Assembly: GCA_031459855.1 (NCBI GenBank)
Contig: JAVKHP010000001.1
Coordinates: 2,137,906 to 2,201,905, forward strand
Origin: Armatimonadota bacterium
GTDB lineage: Bacteria > Sysuimicrobiota > Sysuimicrobiia > Sysuimicrobiales > Humicultoraceae
DNA: 64,000 nt
Direction: 5' to 3'
Positions 1-7,913 of the stretch are shown in pieces (the first letter of the stretch is position 1; every line of letters starts with the position of its first letter). The translations under genes and the position numbers were made by a program. The notes beneath the pieces are model-generated. The model was not told where the DNA came from. It did not search any database and was given only the letters and a program-made list of their open reading frames with translations.

Positions 1-788
1 GTGTTGCCCACCCGCTCGCCGATGCCCAGCGCGCACGCGTGCAGCCGGTCGGCGCCCGCGGCAGCCGCCACCAGGCTGTTGATGACGTCGAGGCCGCGGT
101 CGCGGTGTCCGTGCCAGTCGATGCGCACGTCGGTGCCCAGCACGCGGCGCATGTAGCGCACCAGGCGCGCCACCCCCCACGGCGTGGCGTGGCCCACGGT
201 GTCGGCGAGACAGATGCGGCCGGCGCCGGCGGCGATCGCGGTCCGGTAGATACGGCGCAGGTGGTCGGGGCGCGCCCTGGTGGTGTCTTCCGTGACGAAC
301 ATCACCTCGAGCCCCAGCCGGCGCGCCAGGCTCACCGCCGCCTCGGTCGTGCGGAGCAGGAAGTCCAGGTCCCAGCCCTCGACGTACTGCCGGATCGGGC
401 TGGACCCCAGGAACAGCGCGGCGTCGATGCCCACCCCGGCGCGCTGCTGGGCCTCGGCGATGGGCACGATGTCGGCCTCGCACGTCCGCCCGGCACAGTT
501 GGGCCGGATGCGCAGGCGCGCGTCCCGGATCTCCCGCGCCAGCAGCACCACGTCGTCCAGCGCCTGGGGGCTCGCCCCCGGATACCCGATGTTGGCGCTG
601 TGGATGCCCAGCCGATCCATCAGGTGCAGGATGGCCAGCTTGCGGTCTACAGGCGGGTGGAGGACCGACGGACTCTGCAGCCCGTCGCGCAGCGTCTCGT
701 CGTTCACCTCGACCGGCCGCGCCGGGGCCATCCGCCGCGTGCCCGCCGCGTTCCAGTCGTAGATCAGCGCGGTCTCTGGCACTCGCAT
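1..788 (-). CDS. LeuA-family (2-isopropylmalate synthase-like) acyl transferase, 3' end beyond the window
   Basis: Claisen-condensing enzyme of the DRE-TIM metallolyase family, which adds acetyl-CoA to a 2-oxo acid. The reading frame starts at ATG 786-788 and runs off the window, giving about 262 residues. Visible motifs are NDETLRDGLQ near residue 28 (the DxxLRDG metal and substrate signature), DTVGHATP, WHGHRDRGLD (the HxH metal ligands) and GIGERVGN at the edge. It starts 13 bp after the leuD stop, so leuC, leuD and this gene form one operon that could carry out condensation and isomerisation of a 2-oxo acid. Sequence alone does not say whether the product is isopropylmalate, homocitrate or another 2-alkylmalate. 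Confidence 0.85.
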   Translation of the reverse strand, partial: MRVPETALIYDWNAAGTRRMAPARPVEVNDETLRDGLQSPSVLHPPVDRKLAILHLMDRLGIHSANIGYPGASPQALDDVVLLAREIRDARLRIRPNCAGRTCEADIVPIAEAQQRAGVGIDAALFLGSSPIRQYVEGWDLDFLLRTTEAAVSLARRLGLEVMFVTEDTTRARPDHLRRIYRTAIAAGAGRICLADTVGHATPWGVARLVRYMRRVLGTDVRIDWHGHRDRGLDVINSLVAAAAGADRLHACALGIGERVGN

Positions 789-801
789 CGGCCTCAGCAA
801 C

Positions 802-1365
802 TCATCCCGTCGTCCAGCCCGCGCCCGCCTGCGGGGCCCGCTGGCGCAGCAGGGCCACGATGCCGCCGGCCTCGAGAATGGCCAGCATCTGAGGCGGCAG
901 CGGGACGCCGTGTACCACGGCGCCCGTGCGCAGGTTGCGGACGACCCCGGTGGCCAGGTCCACCTGCACCGGGTCGCCGTCGTCGACCGCCGCGGTCACG
1001 CCGGGGCAGGGGAGGACCGGCAGCCCGATGGCCACCGCGTTGCGCAGGAAGATGCGGGCGAACCCTTCGGCCACCACGCAACCCACGCCCAGCGCCTTCA
1101 GCCCCTCGGGGGCGTGCTCGCGGCTGCTGCCACACCCGAAGTTGCGCCCGGCGACCACCACGTCGCCCGGCTGGACCTCGGCAGCGAAGCGTGGGTTTAC
1201 GGCCTCCAGCACGTGGCGCGCGCGCTCCTGGAGCGGTGCCACCGCGTAGGCGCCGGGAGCCAGCAGGTCGGTGCTGATGTCGTCACCGAAGCACCACGCC
1301 CGGCCCCGGATCGCCCGCGGCGTCGCAGGGTCTGTGGGCGCGGAGTGGGTGCCCGATGGGATCAT
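802..1365 (-). CDS. leuD: 3-isopropylmalate dehydratase small subunit (LeuD/homoaconitase-type)
   Basis: Small swivelling subunit of an aconitase-family isomerase, 187 aa, acting with the LeuC encoded just upstream. GDDISTD at residues 27-33 and GCGSSREHA at 77-85 are the family substrate-binding signatures; length fits the short bacterial/archaeal LeuD type. ATG 1365 is chosen because the protein then begins about 20 residues before the conserved GRAWCFGDD. An ATG overlapping the leuC stop (1424) is out of frame. A GGGGG tract just upstream may act as ribosome site. The leuC-leuD junction is duplicated (see repeat at 1362-1441). Confidence 0.9.
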   Translation of the reverse strand: MIPSGTHSAPTDPATPRAIRGRAWCFGDDISTDLLAPGAYAVAPLQERARHVLEAVNPRFAAEVQPGDVVVAGRNFGCGSSREHAPEGLKALGVGCVVAEGFARIFLRNAVAIGLPVLPCPGVTAAVDDGDPVQVDLATGVVRNLRTGAVVHGVPLPPQMLAILEAGGIVALLRQRAPQAGAGWTTG

Positions 1366-1441
1366 GTCCGTGCCCCCGCGGTCGCGACGCCGAGAGGGAG
1401 GTGGGGGGCTGCCCGGGGCGTCATGTCCGTGCCCCCGCGGT
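1362..1441. repeat. Direct repeat pair at the leuC/leuD junction, 59 bp offset
   Basis: A 21-bp sequence is perfectly repeated at 1362-1382 and 1421-1441. On the minus strand each copy encodes the end of LeuC (AGART, stop) together with an ATG. The copy at 1421 holds the real leuC stop, and the copy at 1362 holds the leuD start. This looks like a small tandem duplication of the stop/start junction. Confidence 0.85.
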
Positions 1442-2698
1442 GGCAACGACGCGTCGGGGATCGGTGACGCGGCCGTACAGCGCGCTGGCGGCCACCGTCG
1501 CGGGCGACGCGAGGTAAATCTCTGCCTGGGGACTCCCCATGCGGCCGGCGAAGTTGCGGTTGTGGGCGCCCAGGCACCGCTCGCCGGGCGCCAGCACCCC
1601 CAGGTGGCCGCCGAAACACGGGCCGCACCCCGGCGGGAGCAGCACCGCGCCGGCGTCCAGCAGGGTCGCCAGCAGGCCTTCCCGCTCGGCCTGCTGTTCG
1701 ACCTGCTGGGAGGCCGGCCCGATCAGCAGGCGCGTGTGCGGGTGCACCCGCCGGCCCGCAAGGATCTGCGCCGCCACCCGCAGGTCCTCGATGCGGCCGT
1801 TGGTGCACGACCCGATGAACGCCTGGTCGATGGGAAGATCTTCGACCTCGTGCACGGGCCGCACGCGATCCACGGCATGGGGCCCGGCCACCTGCGGCAC
1901 CAGGTCATCCAGCTCCAGCACCACGGTGCGCGCGTACTGCGCGTCGGAGTCGGCGGCGAACGGCTCCGCCGCGACGCCGCAGCGCCGCAGGTGGGCCAGT
2001 GTGACGGCGTCGGCGGGGAACAGGCCGAACTTCGCGCCCAGTTCCACCGCCATGTTGGCGATGGTCAGCCGACCCGCGAGGTCGACCTGCGCAGCCGCCG
2101 GCCCCCCGAACTCGAGCGCCTGGTACTGCGCGCCGTCGGCGCCCAGCAGTCCGGCCAGCGCCAGGACGGCGTCCTTCCACATCACCGCGGGTGCGAGGCG
2201 CCCGCGCAGGTCCACGCGGATCGACGGCGGCACCTGCAGCCACAGCTCGCCCGTGGCCAGCACGTAGGCCATCTCCGAGGTGCCGATCCCGGTGCCGCCC
2301 ACGCCCAACGCGCCGGCGGTGGTGGTGTGGGAGTCGGTGCCCAGCAACAGCTGCCCCGGGGCCACCAGGCCGCGCTCCGCCACCAGCTGGTGGCAGATCC
2401 CCTGGCCGGCGTCGAAGAAGTGGGCGATGCCGTAGTCGCGCACGTGGCTGCGGATGCGGCGGTGCACCTCGGCCGCCGCCACGGACGGCGCGGGCACCAG
2501 GTGGTCCAGGACCACCGCGACCCGTGTCCGGTCCCACACCGCCAGCACGCCGCACTCGCGCAACAGATCGAAGACGGGGGCCGCGAAGATGTCGTGGAGG
2601 AGGGCGAAGTCGGGCCGACCGACGACGAACTCGCCCGGGCGGACCGCCGTGCGCCCGGAGGCCCTGGCGAGGATCTTCTCGGCCATCGTCATGCCCAT
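1421..2698 (-). CDS. leuC: 3-isopropylmalate dehydratase large subunit (LeuC/homoaconitase-type)
   Basis: Catalytic [4Fe-4S] subunit of an aconitase-family hydro-lyase, 425 aa. It shows GTDSHT at 120-125, the first cluster cysteine in GSCTNGR (C298) and the CxxC pair in GCGPCFGG (C358, C361). The first of three nearby ATG codons is preferred because GGAGGG lies 7-8 nt upstream. First gene of leuC-leuD-leuA-like. A TetR-type operator-like dyad lies about 25-40 bp upstream. Substrate could be isopropylmalate or a longer 2-alkylmalate; the neighbouring aromatic and CoA genes leave this open. Confidence 0.9.
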   Translation of the reverse strand: MGMTMAEKILARASGRTAVRPGEFVVGRPDFALLHDIFAAPVFDLLRECGVLAVWDRTRVAVVLDHLVPAPSVAAAEVHRRIRSHVRDYGIAHFFDAGQGICHQLVAERGLVAPGQLLLGTDSHTTTAGALGVGGTGIGTSEMAYVLATGELWLQVPPSIRVDLRGRLAPAVMWKDAVLALAGLLGADGAQYQALEFGGPAAAQVDLAGRLTIANMAVELGAKFGLFPADAVTLAHLRRCGVAAEPFAADSDAQYARTVVLELDDLVPQVAGPHAVDRVRPVHEVEDLPIDQAFIGSCTNGRIEDLRVAAQILAGRRVHPHTRLLIGPASQQVEQQAEREGLLATLLDAGAVLLPPGCGPCFGGHLGVLAPGERCLGAHNRNFAGRMGSPQAEIYLASPATVAASALYGRVTDPRRVVATAGART

Positions 2699-2722
2699 GA
2701 CGCGCCCTCCAGGCGGACCCGT

Positions 2723-2738
2723 CCGACCGGTCGGTCAA
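2723..2738 (-). promoter_or_regulatory. TetR-type operator-like dyad upstream of leuC
   Basis: Minus strand reads TTGACCGACCGGTCGG, containing the perfect 12-bp palindrome CCGACCGGTCGG. It matches 14 of 16 positions of the palindrome form TTGACCG-NN-CGGTCAA, which occurs perfectly at 9949-9964 in front of the first Liv operon. TetR-family acyl-CoA regulators commonly bind dyads of this shape. The regulator gene is not in the window. Confidence 0.5.
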
Positions 2739-2883
2739 TTCCACGATGGGGGGTGGGCAGGAGAGAGACAATCGGGCAAGTGCAGCAGATCGCTACTGCA
2801 TTCGTTGATTCCGCCGGGCCGCCGCCCGCGCCAGCCGCGTTCCGTGGCGGCAGCCACGTGTCCGGCCGGGCCCGCCGGTCTGG

Positions 2884-2902
2884 CGCTGCCCCGCAGGCAG
2901 CG
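2884..2902 (-). terminator. Possible hairpin after the LuxR-type regulator
   Basis: CGCTGCC and GGCAGCG form a perfect 7-bp stem around a 5-nt loop, about 35 bp past the stop of the regulator at 2937-3608 and before the leuC promoter region. There is no U-tract, so termination is only suggested. Confidence 0.3.
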
Positions 2903-2936
2903 GGTGCGCCCGCAGCGGCGGATGCGGGCAGCGGGA

Positions 2937-3608
2937 CTACCGCCCGCCGGCAGAGGGCACCGCGCCCCAGCGCGCGGCCAGCGCCACGGCCTCGGCGCGC
3001 GTGTGTGCCCCAAGTTTGCGCAGGAGGTTCTGCACGTGGGTGCGCACGGTGATCGGCGAGACGTACAGCGCGCGGGCGATCGCCCGGGTGGTCATCCCGG
3101 CCGCCAGCATCTCCAGGACTTCGCGCTCGCGGCGGGTGAGGGCGCGCAGCGGTGACGGCCCTGCGCGCGCCAGGCCGTCCCGGGCTGCGAGCGCCTCCAG
3201 GACGTCCTCCGCCCGCCGTTGCGGCGTGACGTCGCGAAACAGGTGGACGGTGATGCGCTGCCCGCTGTGGGGTACGGTGACGGCCAGGGTGCTGACGTTC
3301 ACCCAGGCCTCGCGACCGTCGGCGGTCCGGTAGCAGACGTCGCGGGATGGCACCGGCTCCCCGCGGGCGATCATGACCATCTCGGGGCAGTGGGCGCAGC
3401 AGACCAGGTGTCCGGAGCGGTCTCGCCCGGCCAACACCTCGAAACACCGGCGGCCCACGACCTGTTCGCGACGCCATCCCAACAGGCGTTCGGCCCCGGT
3501 GTTCCACAGCACGATGCGCTGGCGGCCATCCAGCGCCACGGCCGCGTCGCCCGCGCGCTCCAGCGCGTCGAACAACCACCCCAGGGCGTCGCGCGCCTGG
3601 CCGCTCAT
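2937..3608 (-). CDS. PAS domain LuxR-type transcriptional regulator
   Basis: One-component regulator, 223 aa. Residues about 8-125 form a PAS sensor (ALDGRQRIVLWN, later ITVHLFRDVT). Residues about 155-205 form a LuxR/GerE helix-turn-helix (LTRREREVLEMLAAG, SPITVRTHVQNLLRKLGA). The PAS has a cysteine-rich insert (VCCAHCPEM plus flanking Cys) that could bind a metal or react with redox signals. ATG 3608 has a strong AGGAGGG and overlaps the upstream gene stop (ATGA), so the two regulators are translationally coupled. A target is not evident; the neighbouring leu and Liv operons are candidates. Confidence 0.8.
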   Translation of the reverse strand: MSGQARDALGWLFDALERAGDAAVALDGRQRIVLWNTGAERLLGWRREQVVGRRCFEVLAGRDRSGHLVCCAHCPEMVMIARGEPVPSRDVCYRTADGREAWVNVSTLAVTVPHSGQRITVHLFRDVTPQRRAEDVLEALAARDGLARAGPSPLRALTRREREVLEMLAAGMTTRAIARALYVSPITVRTHVQNLLRKLGAHTRAEAVALAARWGAVPSAGGR

Positions 3609-4387
3609 CGTGCGACCCTCCTGCGCGCTGTGGGATCGTGCGGACGATACACGGCCAGCACGAACCCGGGCCCCCCGGCCGGCGCGGGCAACGGTACGTA
3701 GGTGGCGTCGACGGCGCGCGCGCCGTCGCGACCGCGCCGGGCGAGGTAGGTGCAGCGGACCGCGATCCCACGGGCCAGGGACCGGGCGGCGGGGCACCGC
3801 GCAGCCAGCGTCGGGTGCGCCCGGGTGTGGCAGCCGACGATGTCCGCGCAGGGGAGGCCGGCGGCGTCCCCATCGCGCAGGCCCCACCACCGGCGCGCCG
3901 CGGCGTTGACGAGCACGACGGCCCGGTCGGCGTCGAGCACGAGGGCCGGGACGGGGAGGGCGTCGAAGGCAGTCGCGCCCAGCTGCGCGTGCAGCGTTGC
4001 AGGCGACCGGGCGCGGTCGATCAGGCGGTAGCCGACACCCCAGACCGCTTCGATGAAGACCGGAGCGCGCGGCGGGTCGCCCAGCTTGCGCCGCAGTCGC
4101 ACCACGATGTTGTCGATGGCCCGGGAGCCCGGCGCCGCCGGCGTCCCCAGGCGCGCCGCGAGGTCCTCGCGAGTGTGCACCCGACCCGGCGCGCTGGCCA
4201 GGATGCAGAGCAGGCCCATCTCCAGCGGTGTGAGCCGTACCCGGCGGTCCTGGACCGCCACCTCACAGCGCCGGACGTCGACCACCAGGTCGTCGCGAGG
4301 CCACAGGACGCCCGGACTGTACGTCGACCCCGGTGCTCCTGCCGATCCTCCGGTCCGCTGTGGCACCCCTCGCCTGCCGCGCCCCAT
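3605..4387 (-). CDS. Regulator with N-terminal OmpR-type winged helix and C-terminal PAS domain
   Basis: 260 aa with an unusual order: a Trans_reg_C winged helix at about residues 25-110 (RVRLTPLEMGLLCILASAPG, AIDNIVVRLRRKLGD, IEAVWGVGYRLI), then a PAS domain at about 125-250, and no receiver domain. The PAS carries the Cys/His cluster CADIVGCHTRAHP...CP and resembles the PAS of the coupled downstream gene. ATG 4387 follows GAGGG closely and AGGAGGCG further upstream. The stop overlaps the next start by ATGA. Likely a one-component sensor pair whose signal may be redox or metal (inference). Confidence 0.75.
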   Translation of the reverse strand: MGRGRRGVPQRTGGSAGAPGSTYSPGVLWPRDDLVVDVRRCEVAVQDRRVRLTPLEMGLLCILASAPGRVHTREDLAARLGTPAAPGSRAIDNIVVRLRRKLGDPPRAPVFIEAVWGVGYRLIDRARSPATLHAQLGATAFDALPVPALVLDADRAVVLVNAAARRWWGLRDGDAAGLPCADIVGCHTRAHPTLAARCPAARSLARGIAVRCTYLARRGRDGARAVDATYVPLPAPAGGPGFVLAVYRPHDPTARRRVAR

Positions 4388-4434
4388 ACCCTCGCGTGAT
4401 TCGCCTCCTACACGGCGCGCATGTTCGGGTCTCG

Positions 4435-5202
4435 CTAGCGGTGTTGCCAGGCCGGCGCCCGCCGCTCCAGGAACGCCCGCAGCCCCTCGCGGGCGTCCGC
4501 CGTGGCCATGAGGTCGCTCACGTAGATCCGTTCGGCCACCACGAGGGCGTCCTCGAACCAGCGCCGGAACCCGGCCAGGGCGGCACGCTTGGTGAGCCGC
4601 AGGACGGGAGCGCTCAAGCCCGCGAGGTGCGCGATCACGCGCGCGGCCGTCGCGTCCAGGTCGCTGGCGGGCACGACGGTGGTCACCAGCCCCAGCTCCT
4701 GCGCCCGGCTCGCCGACAGGGTCTCGCCCAGCAACAGCGGGGCGATGCCGGCCTTGCCCAGCAGGAACGCGAACGCCGCGGCCGCCACCGGTGGGAACAC
4801 GCCGACCCGAATCTCGGGCTGACCGAAGGTGGCCCGGTCCGAGGCCACCACGACGTCGCACAGCGCGACCAGCTCGCACCCGCCGCCCAGCGCGGGGCCG
4901 TCCACCACGGCCACCGTCGGCACGTCGGTGGCGGCCAGCGTGCGGCACAGGCCGTGGAACGCCGCGAGCATCGCCTCCACCAGCTCGGGCGTGTGCTCGG
5001 CGACGTCCACCCCGGCGGAGAACGCGCGGCCCCGCGCGCCGAGCGCGATCACCCGCGTGGTGGGGTCGGCCGCGGCCTGGCGGATCGCGGCCTCGAGCTC
5101 GCCCATCATGGCGATGGTGAGGATGTTGAGCGGGGGTCGGTCCAGGACGATGCGCGCGACGCCGCCCTCGGCCTGCAGCTCCACGGTCCGGGGTCCGGAC
5201 AC
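4435..5202 (-). CDS. Enoyl-CoA hydratase/isomerase (crotonase) family protein
   Basis: 255-aa crotonase acting on an acyl-CoA thioester. The oxyanion-hole regions FSAGVDVAEH (61-70) and GPALGGGCE (102-110) are clear. Both catalytic glutamates of hydratases are present: E110 in GGGCE and E130 in FGQPE. The N-terminal PPLNILTIAMM stretch resembles cyclohexadienecarbonyl-CoA hydratases, only suggestively. Start is GTG 5202 after GAGGGGG; no in-frame ATG is close. It ends the first Liv operon, about 95 bp after livM, so its substrate is probably a CoA ester made from the imported compound. Confidence 0.85.
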   Translation of the reverse strand: MSGPRTVELQAEGGVARIVLDRPPLNILTIAMMGELEAAIRQAAADPTTRVIALGARGRAFSAGVDVAEHTPELVEAMLAAFHGLCRTLAATDVPTVAVVDGPALGGGCELVALCDVVVASDRATFGQPEIRVGVFPPVAAAAFAFLLGKAGIAPLLLGETLSASRAQELGLVTTVVPASDLDATAARVIAHLAGLSAPVLRLTKRAALAGFRRWFEDALVVAERIYVSDLMATADAREGLRAFLERRAPAWQHR

Positions 5203-5266
5203 GGGTCCACCCCCTCGCGGCGGTGACGTGTGCGACAACTGTAAGACGCTGGTTCGGCGCCTGGGT

Positions 5267-5284
5267 ATCGGGCGGCCGCCCGAT
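5267..5284. other. 18-bp perfect palindrome between livM and the crotonase gene
   Basis: ATCGGGCGGCCGCCCGAT, followed on the plus strand by four more T bases. It resembles a terminator for plus-strand transcription, but the flanking genes are on the minus strand. It may instead be a processing or partial-termination hairpin within the operon. Confidence 0.5.
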
Positions 5285-5297
5285 TTTTCCGGCGGTC

Positions 5298-6254
5298 TCA
5301 GGGCAGGGGTACGCGGACCTTCCGCCGCAACGTCGGCACCAGGCCCTGACGAAAGGCCAGGAACAGCACGATGAGCAGCACGCCGTAGGCCAGGACCGTG
5401 GCCTGCCCGAAGGGCCGCACCAGCTCGTCGATCAGCGCAAAGGCCGCGCCGCCGACCACCGGTCCCAGCAGGGTCCGCACCCCGCCCAGGAGCAGCGCGA
5501 TCAGCACCACGATGTCGACGTGGGCGAGGCTGAACACCGAGGGGCTGATGAAGCCGTTGAAGTCGGCGAACAGCGCCCCGGTCAGGCCGATCAGGCCCGC
5601 GCCGATCGCCGCGGCCAGCACCTTGTAGCGCGTGACGTCGATGCCCGCCAGCTCGGCGGTCAGCTCGTCCTCGCTCAGCGCCCCGAACGCCAGGCCCGGC
5701 CGGCCCGCGATGAGCCAGCGGTAGAGGCACAGCGCCGCCAGCAGGACCGCCAGGAAGACGTAGTAGCCGGCGGTGGCCGCCCCGGCCAGTCCGACGCCCA
5801 GGCCCTGGGTCACGATGCCCGTCTCGCCGTTGGTGTAGCGGCGCAGGCCCAGGAGGAGGTTCTGGAAGATGAGCGAGACCACCAGGGTCACGATGCCCAC
5901 GAAGATCACGCCCAGCCCGCGGCGCGCGGCGACGTAACTGAGCAATGCGCCCAACGCGCCCGCGGCCAGGGTGCCCAGGCCGATGGCCACCGCCGGCGCC
6001 AGCCGCAGGTCGCGCACCAAAATGACCGACAGGTAGGCCGAGGAGCCGGCGAGGGCGCCCACGCACAAGAACAGCTGTTTCGTGTGGCCGAAGACGATGT
6101 TGAACGCCACGGCGTAGGTGATCTGGATGAGCATGAGGGTGGTGATGCGCAGCGAGTAGATCCCCGTGCCGACCACCCACGGCAGGGCCGCCAGCACCGC
6201 GCCCGTGGCTGCCAGGGGCACGAGCCCGCCTGCGGACCACCGCGCCACCGTCAT
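5298..6254 (-). CDS. livM: Branched-chain amino acid-type ABC transporter permease LivM
   Basis: Integral membrane permease of a HAAT/Liv importer, 318 aa, with about 8-9 hydrophobic segments. FGHTKQLFLCVGALAGSSAY and ADFNGFISPSVFSLAHVDIVV are typical LivM regions, and LLGGVRTLLGPVVGG is the ATPase-coupling region. The ATG overlaps the livH stop (ATGA). It works with LivH, LivG, LivF and the binding protein encoded upstream. Such systems import branched amino acids, amides, urea or aromatic acids; nearby genes favour an aromatic or acyl substrate (inference). Confidence 0.9.
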   Translation of the reverse strand: MTVARWSAGGLVPLAATGAVLAALPWVVGTGIYSLRITTLMLIQITYAVAFNIVFGHTKQLFLCVGALAGSSAYLSVILVRDLRLAPAVAIGLGTLAAGALGALLSYVAARRGLGVIFVGIVTLVVSLIFQNLLLGLRRYTNGETGIVTQGLGVGLAGAATAGYYVFLAVLLAALCLYRWLIAGRPGLAFGALSEDELTAELAGIDVTRYKVLAAAIGAGLIGLTGALFADFNGFISPSVFSLAHVDIVVLIALLLGGVRTLLGPVVGGAAFALIDELVRPFGQATVLAYGVLLIVLFLAFRQGLVPTLRRKVRVPLP

Positions 6255-7108
6255 GTCCAGGAGGCCAGGAGGCCCTCGGGTCGCACGAGCAGCGTGAGCA
6301 GCGCCGCCAGCAGCAGCAGGATCCAGGTGAGGTAGGTGCCCACGTAGTAGCTGGAGACGGCGTTGACCAGGCCCAGCAGCAGGCCGGCCGCCACCGTTCC
6401 ACTCAGGCTCCGGACGCCGCCCACCACCGCCACGATCAGGGCCAGCACGGTGAACTCGGGTCCCATCTCGGGTCCCACGTTCGAGAAGAAGGCCTGGGCC
6501 ACCGCCGCCAGGCCCGCCAGCAGCCCGCTCAGCCCGACGATCAGGGTGCGCGTGCGGGCCACGTCGATGCCGCACAGGGACGCGCCGGTCTCGTTCTGGA
6601 TGATCGAGCGCACCGCCTTGCCCACCAGCGTGTAGCGCAGGAACAGGGCCAGCGCGCCGAAGGCTCCGAGCGCCATGGCCGACGCCGCCAGGCTGGCGGT
6701 GCGCACCGGGATGCCCGCGATCACGACGGCGCCGGTTGCGAGACGCAGGGTCAGCGCGACGCTGGGGTAGCGGTAGGCCAGGAACCCGTCCACCGCGAAC
6801 GCCAGCCCCAGGGTGAGGATCAGCGCCAGCAAGAGGCGCTCCTCGCCGCGCCGGCGGTAGGCCGGGAGCAGCAGGGTGCGGTCGGCCAGCACACCGGCTG
6901 CCCCGGCGCCGAGCGCGCCGAGCGCGGCGGCGGCAGCGGGCGCGAGCCCCGCCTCGAGCAGCAGCGCAGCGGCCACCGCGGCGATGACAGCCAGCTGGCC
7001 GTGGGCCAGGTTGAGGACGCCGCCCAGGCCGTAGACCATCGTGATGCCCACCCCGAGCAGCGCCAGCTGCATGCCCTGCACCAGCCCGTCCAACACGACG
7101 GCGATCAT
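6251..7108 (-). CDS. livH: Branched-chain amino acid-type ABC transporter permease LivH
   Basis: 285-aa inner-membrane permease with the LivH hallmark GITMVYGLGGVLNLAHGQ near the N terminus and VVGGVRSLSGTVAAGLLLG near the C terminus. It partners LivM, whose start overlaps its stop. A 101-bp gap containing a 22-bp direct repeat separates it from livF. Confidence 0.9.
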   Translation of the reverse strand: MIAVVLDGLVQGMQLALLGVGITMVYGLGGVLNLAHGQLAVIAAVAAALLLEAGLAPAAAAALGALGAGAAGVLADRTLLLPAYRRRGEERLLLALILTLGLAFAVDGFLAYRYPSVALTLRLATGAVVIAGIPVRTASLAASAMALGAFGALALFLRYTLVGKAVRSIIQNETGASLCGIDVARTRTLIVGLSGLLAGLAAVAQAFFSNVGPEMGPEFTVLALIVAVVGGVRSLSGTVAAGLLLGLVNAVSSYYVGTYLTWILLLLAALLTLLVRPEGLLASWT

Positions 7109-7133
7109 CGCTCGTCGGGCCCTCCGGTGTCCG

Positions 7134-7216
7134 GCCCGCCGGCGCGCGTCAGGCGCGTCTGGTTCGGCATCAGCGACGCCTCCACGATCGTCCAGCCCGC
7201 CGGCGCGCGTCAGGCG
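7134..7216. repeat. Direct repeat pair spanning the livF 3' end, 61 bp offset
   Basis: A perfect 22-bp repeat lies at 7134-7155 and 7195-7216. The copy at 7195 contains the livF stop codon; the other lies in the livF-livH gap. It has the same arrangement as repeats at the leuC and paaK 3' ends but an unrelated sequence. Confidence 0.85.
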
Positions 7217-7911
7217 ATGCCGAGGTACGCGCGCTTCAGCGCGGGGTCGCCCAGCAGGTCCTCCGGGGATCCCGTCAGCACCACCCGTCCGTTCTCCAAC
7301 ACGTACACCCGCCGGCAGAACGCCAGCGCCATCGGGACCTGCTGTTCGGCCAGCAGGATCGTGAGCCCCGCATCCCGCAGGCGGTCGAGCTGGCGGTACA
7401 GCTCCGCCACCAGCCGCGGCGCGAGCCCTGTCGATGGCTCGTCCAGGAGCAGCACCTTCGGGCGCATCATCGCGCCGCGCGCGATGGCCAGCATCTGTTG
7501 CTCGCCGCCCGACAGCGTCCCGGCGCGCTGGTGGCGGCGTTCGGCCAGCCGGGGGAACAGCCCGTAGACGAACTCGAGCCGGGATCGCAGGTCGCCCGGA
7601 TGCGGGTAGGCCCCCAGTTCCAGGTTCTCGACCACCGTCATGTGGGGGAACAACTCGCGCTCCGCGGGCACGTACACGACGCCGCACCGCGCGACGCGGT
7701 GCGCGGGCAGGCCGTCGAGGCGCCGGCCGTCCCACGTCACCGTGCCGGCCCGCGGCCGGTGCAGCCCGGCGATGACCCTGAACAGGGTGGTCTTGCCCGC
7801 GCCGTTGGGGCCGATCACCCCCACGGCCTCGCCGTGCGCCACTTGGAGGCTCACCGCCCGCAGAACCGGCACGTCGTCGTAGGCCGCGGCGACCTCGTCG
7901 ACGACCAGCAT
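7210..7911 (-). CDS. livF: ABC transporter ATP-binding protein LivF
   Basis: 233-aa cytoplasmic ATPase of the first Liv importer. It has Walker A GPNGAGKTT near residue 34, signature LSGGEQQ, Walker B KVLLLDEPSTGLAP and the LivF-typical AEQQVPMAL after the Walker B region. Ends with the family ending AYLGIA. Its start lies 2 bp past the livG stop, indicating coupling. Confidence 0.92.
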   Translation of the reverse strand: MLVVDEVAAAYDDVPVLRAVSLQVAHGEAVGVIGPNGAGKTTLFRVIAGLHRPRAGTVTWDGRRLDGLPAHRVARCGVVYVPAERELFPHMTVVENLELGAYPHPGDLRSRLEFVYGLFPRLAERRHQRAGTLSGGEQQMLAIARGAMMRPKVLLLDEPSTGLAPRLVAELYRQLDRLRDAGLTILLAEQQVPMALAFCRRVYVLENGRVVLTGSPEDLLGDPALKRAYLGIA

Positions 7912-7913
7912 CG

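Noticed and set aside
39-1277. Long plus-strand open frame of about 412 codons
   Set aside because: It is antisense to the LeuA-like and leuD genes, is Arg/Pro/His-rich and shows no family; a by-product of very high GC content. Many similar long antisense frames (for example 1271-3052, 8059 onward before 10579, 28965-31682) were rejected for the same reason.
1362-1424. 20-codon frame starting at the ATG that overlaps the leuC stop
   Set aside because: It is explained by the junction duplication, ends at the leuD start and has no protein-like features.
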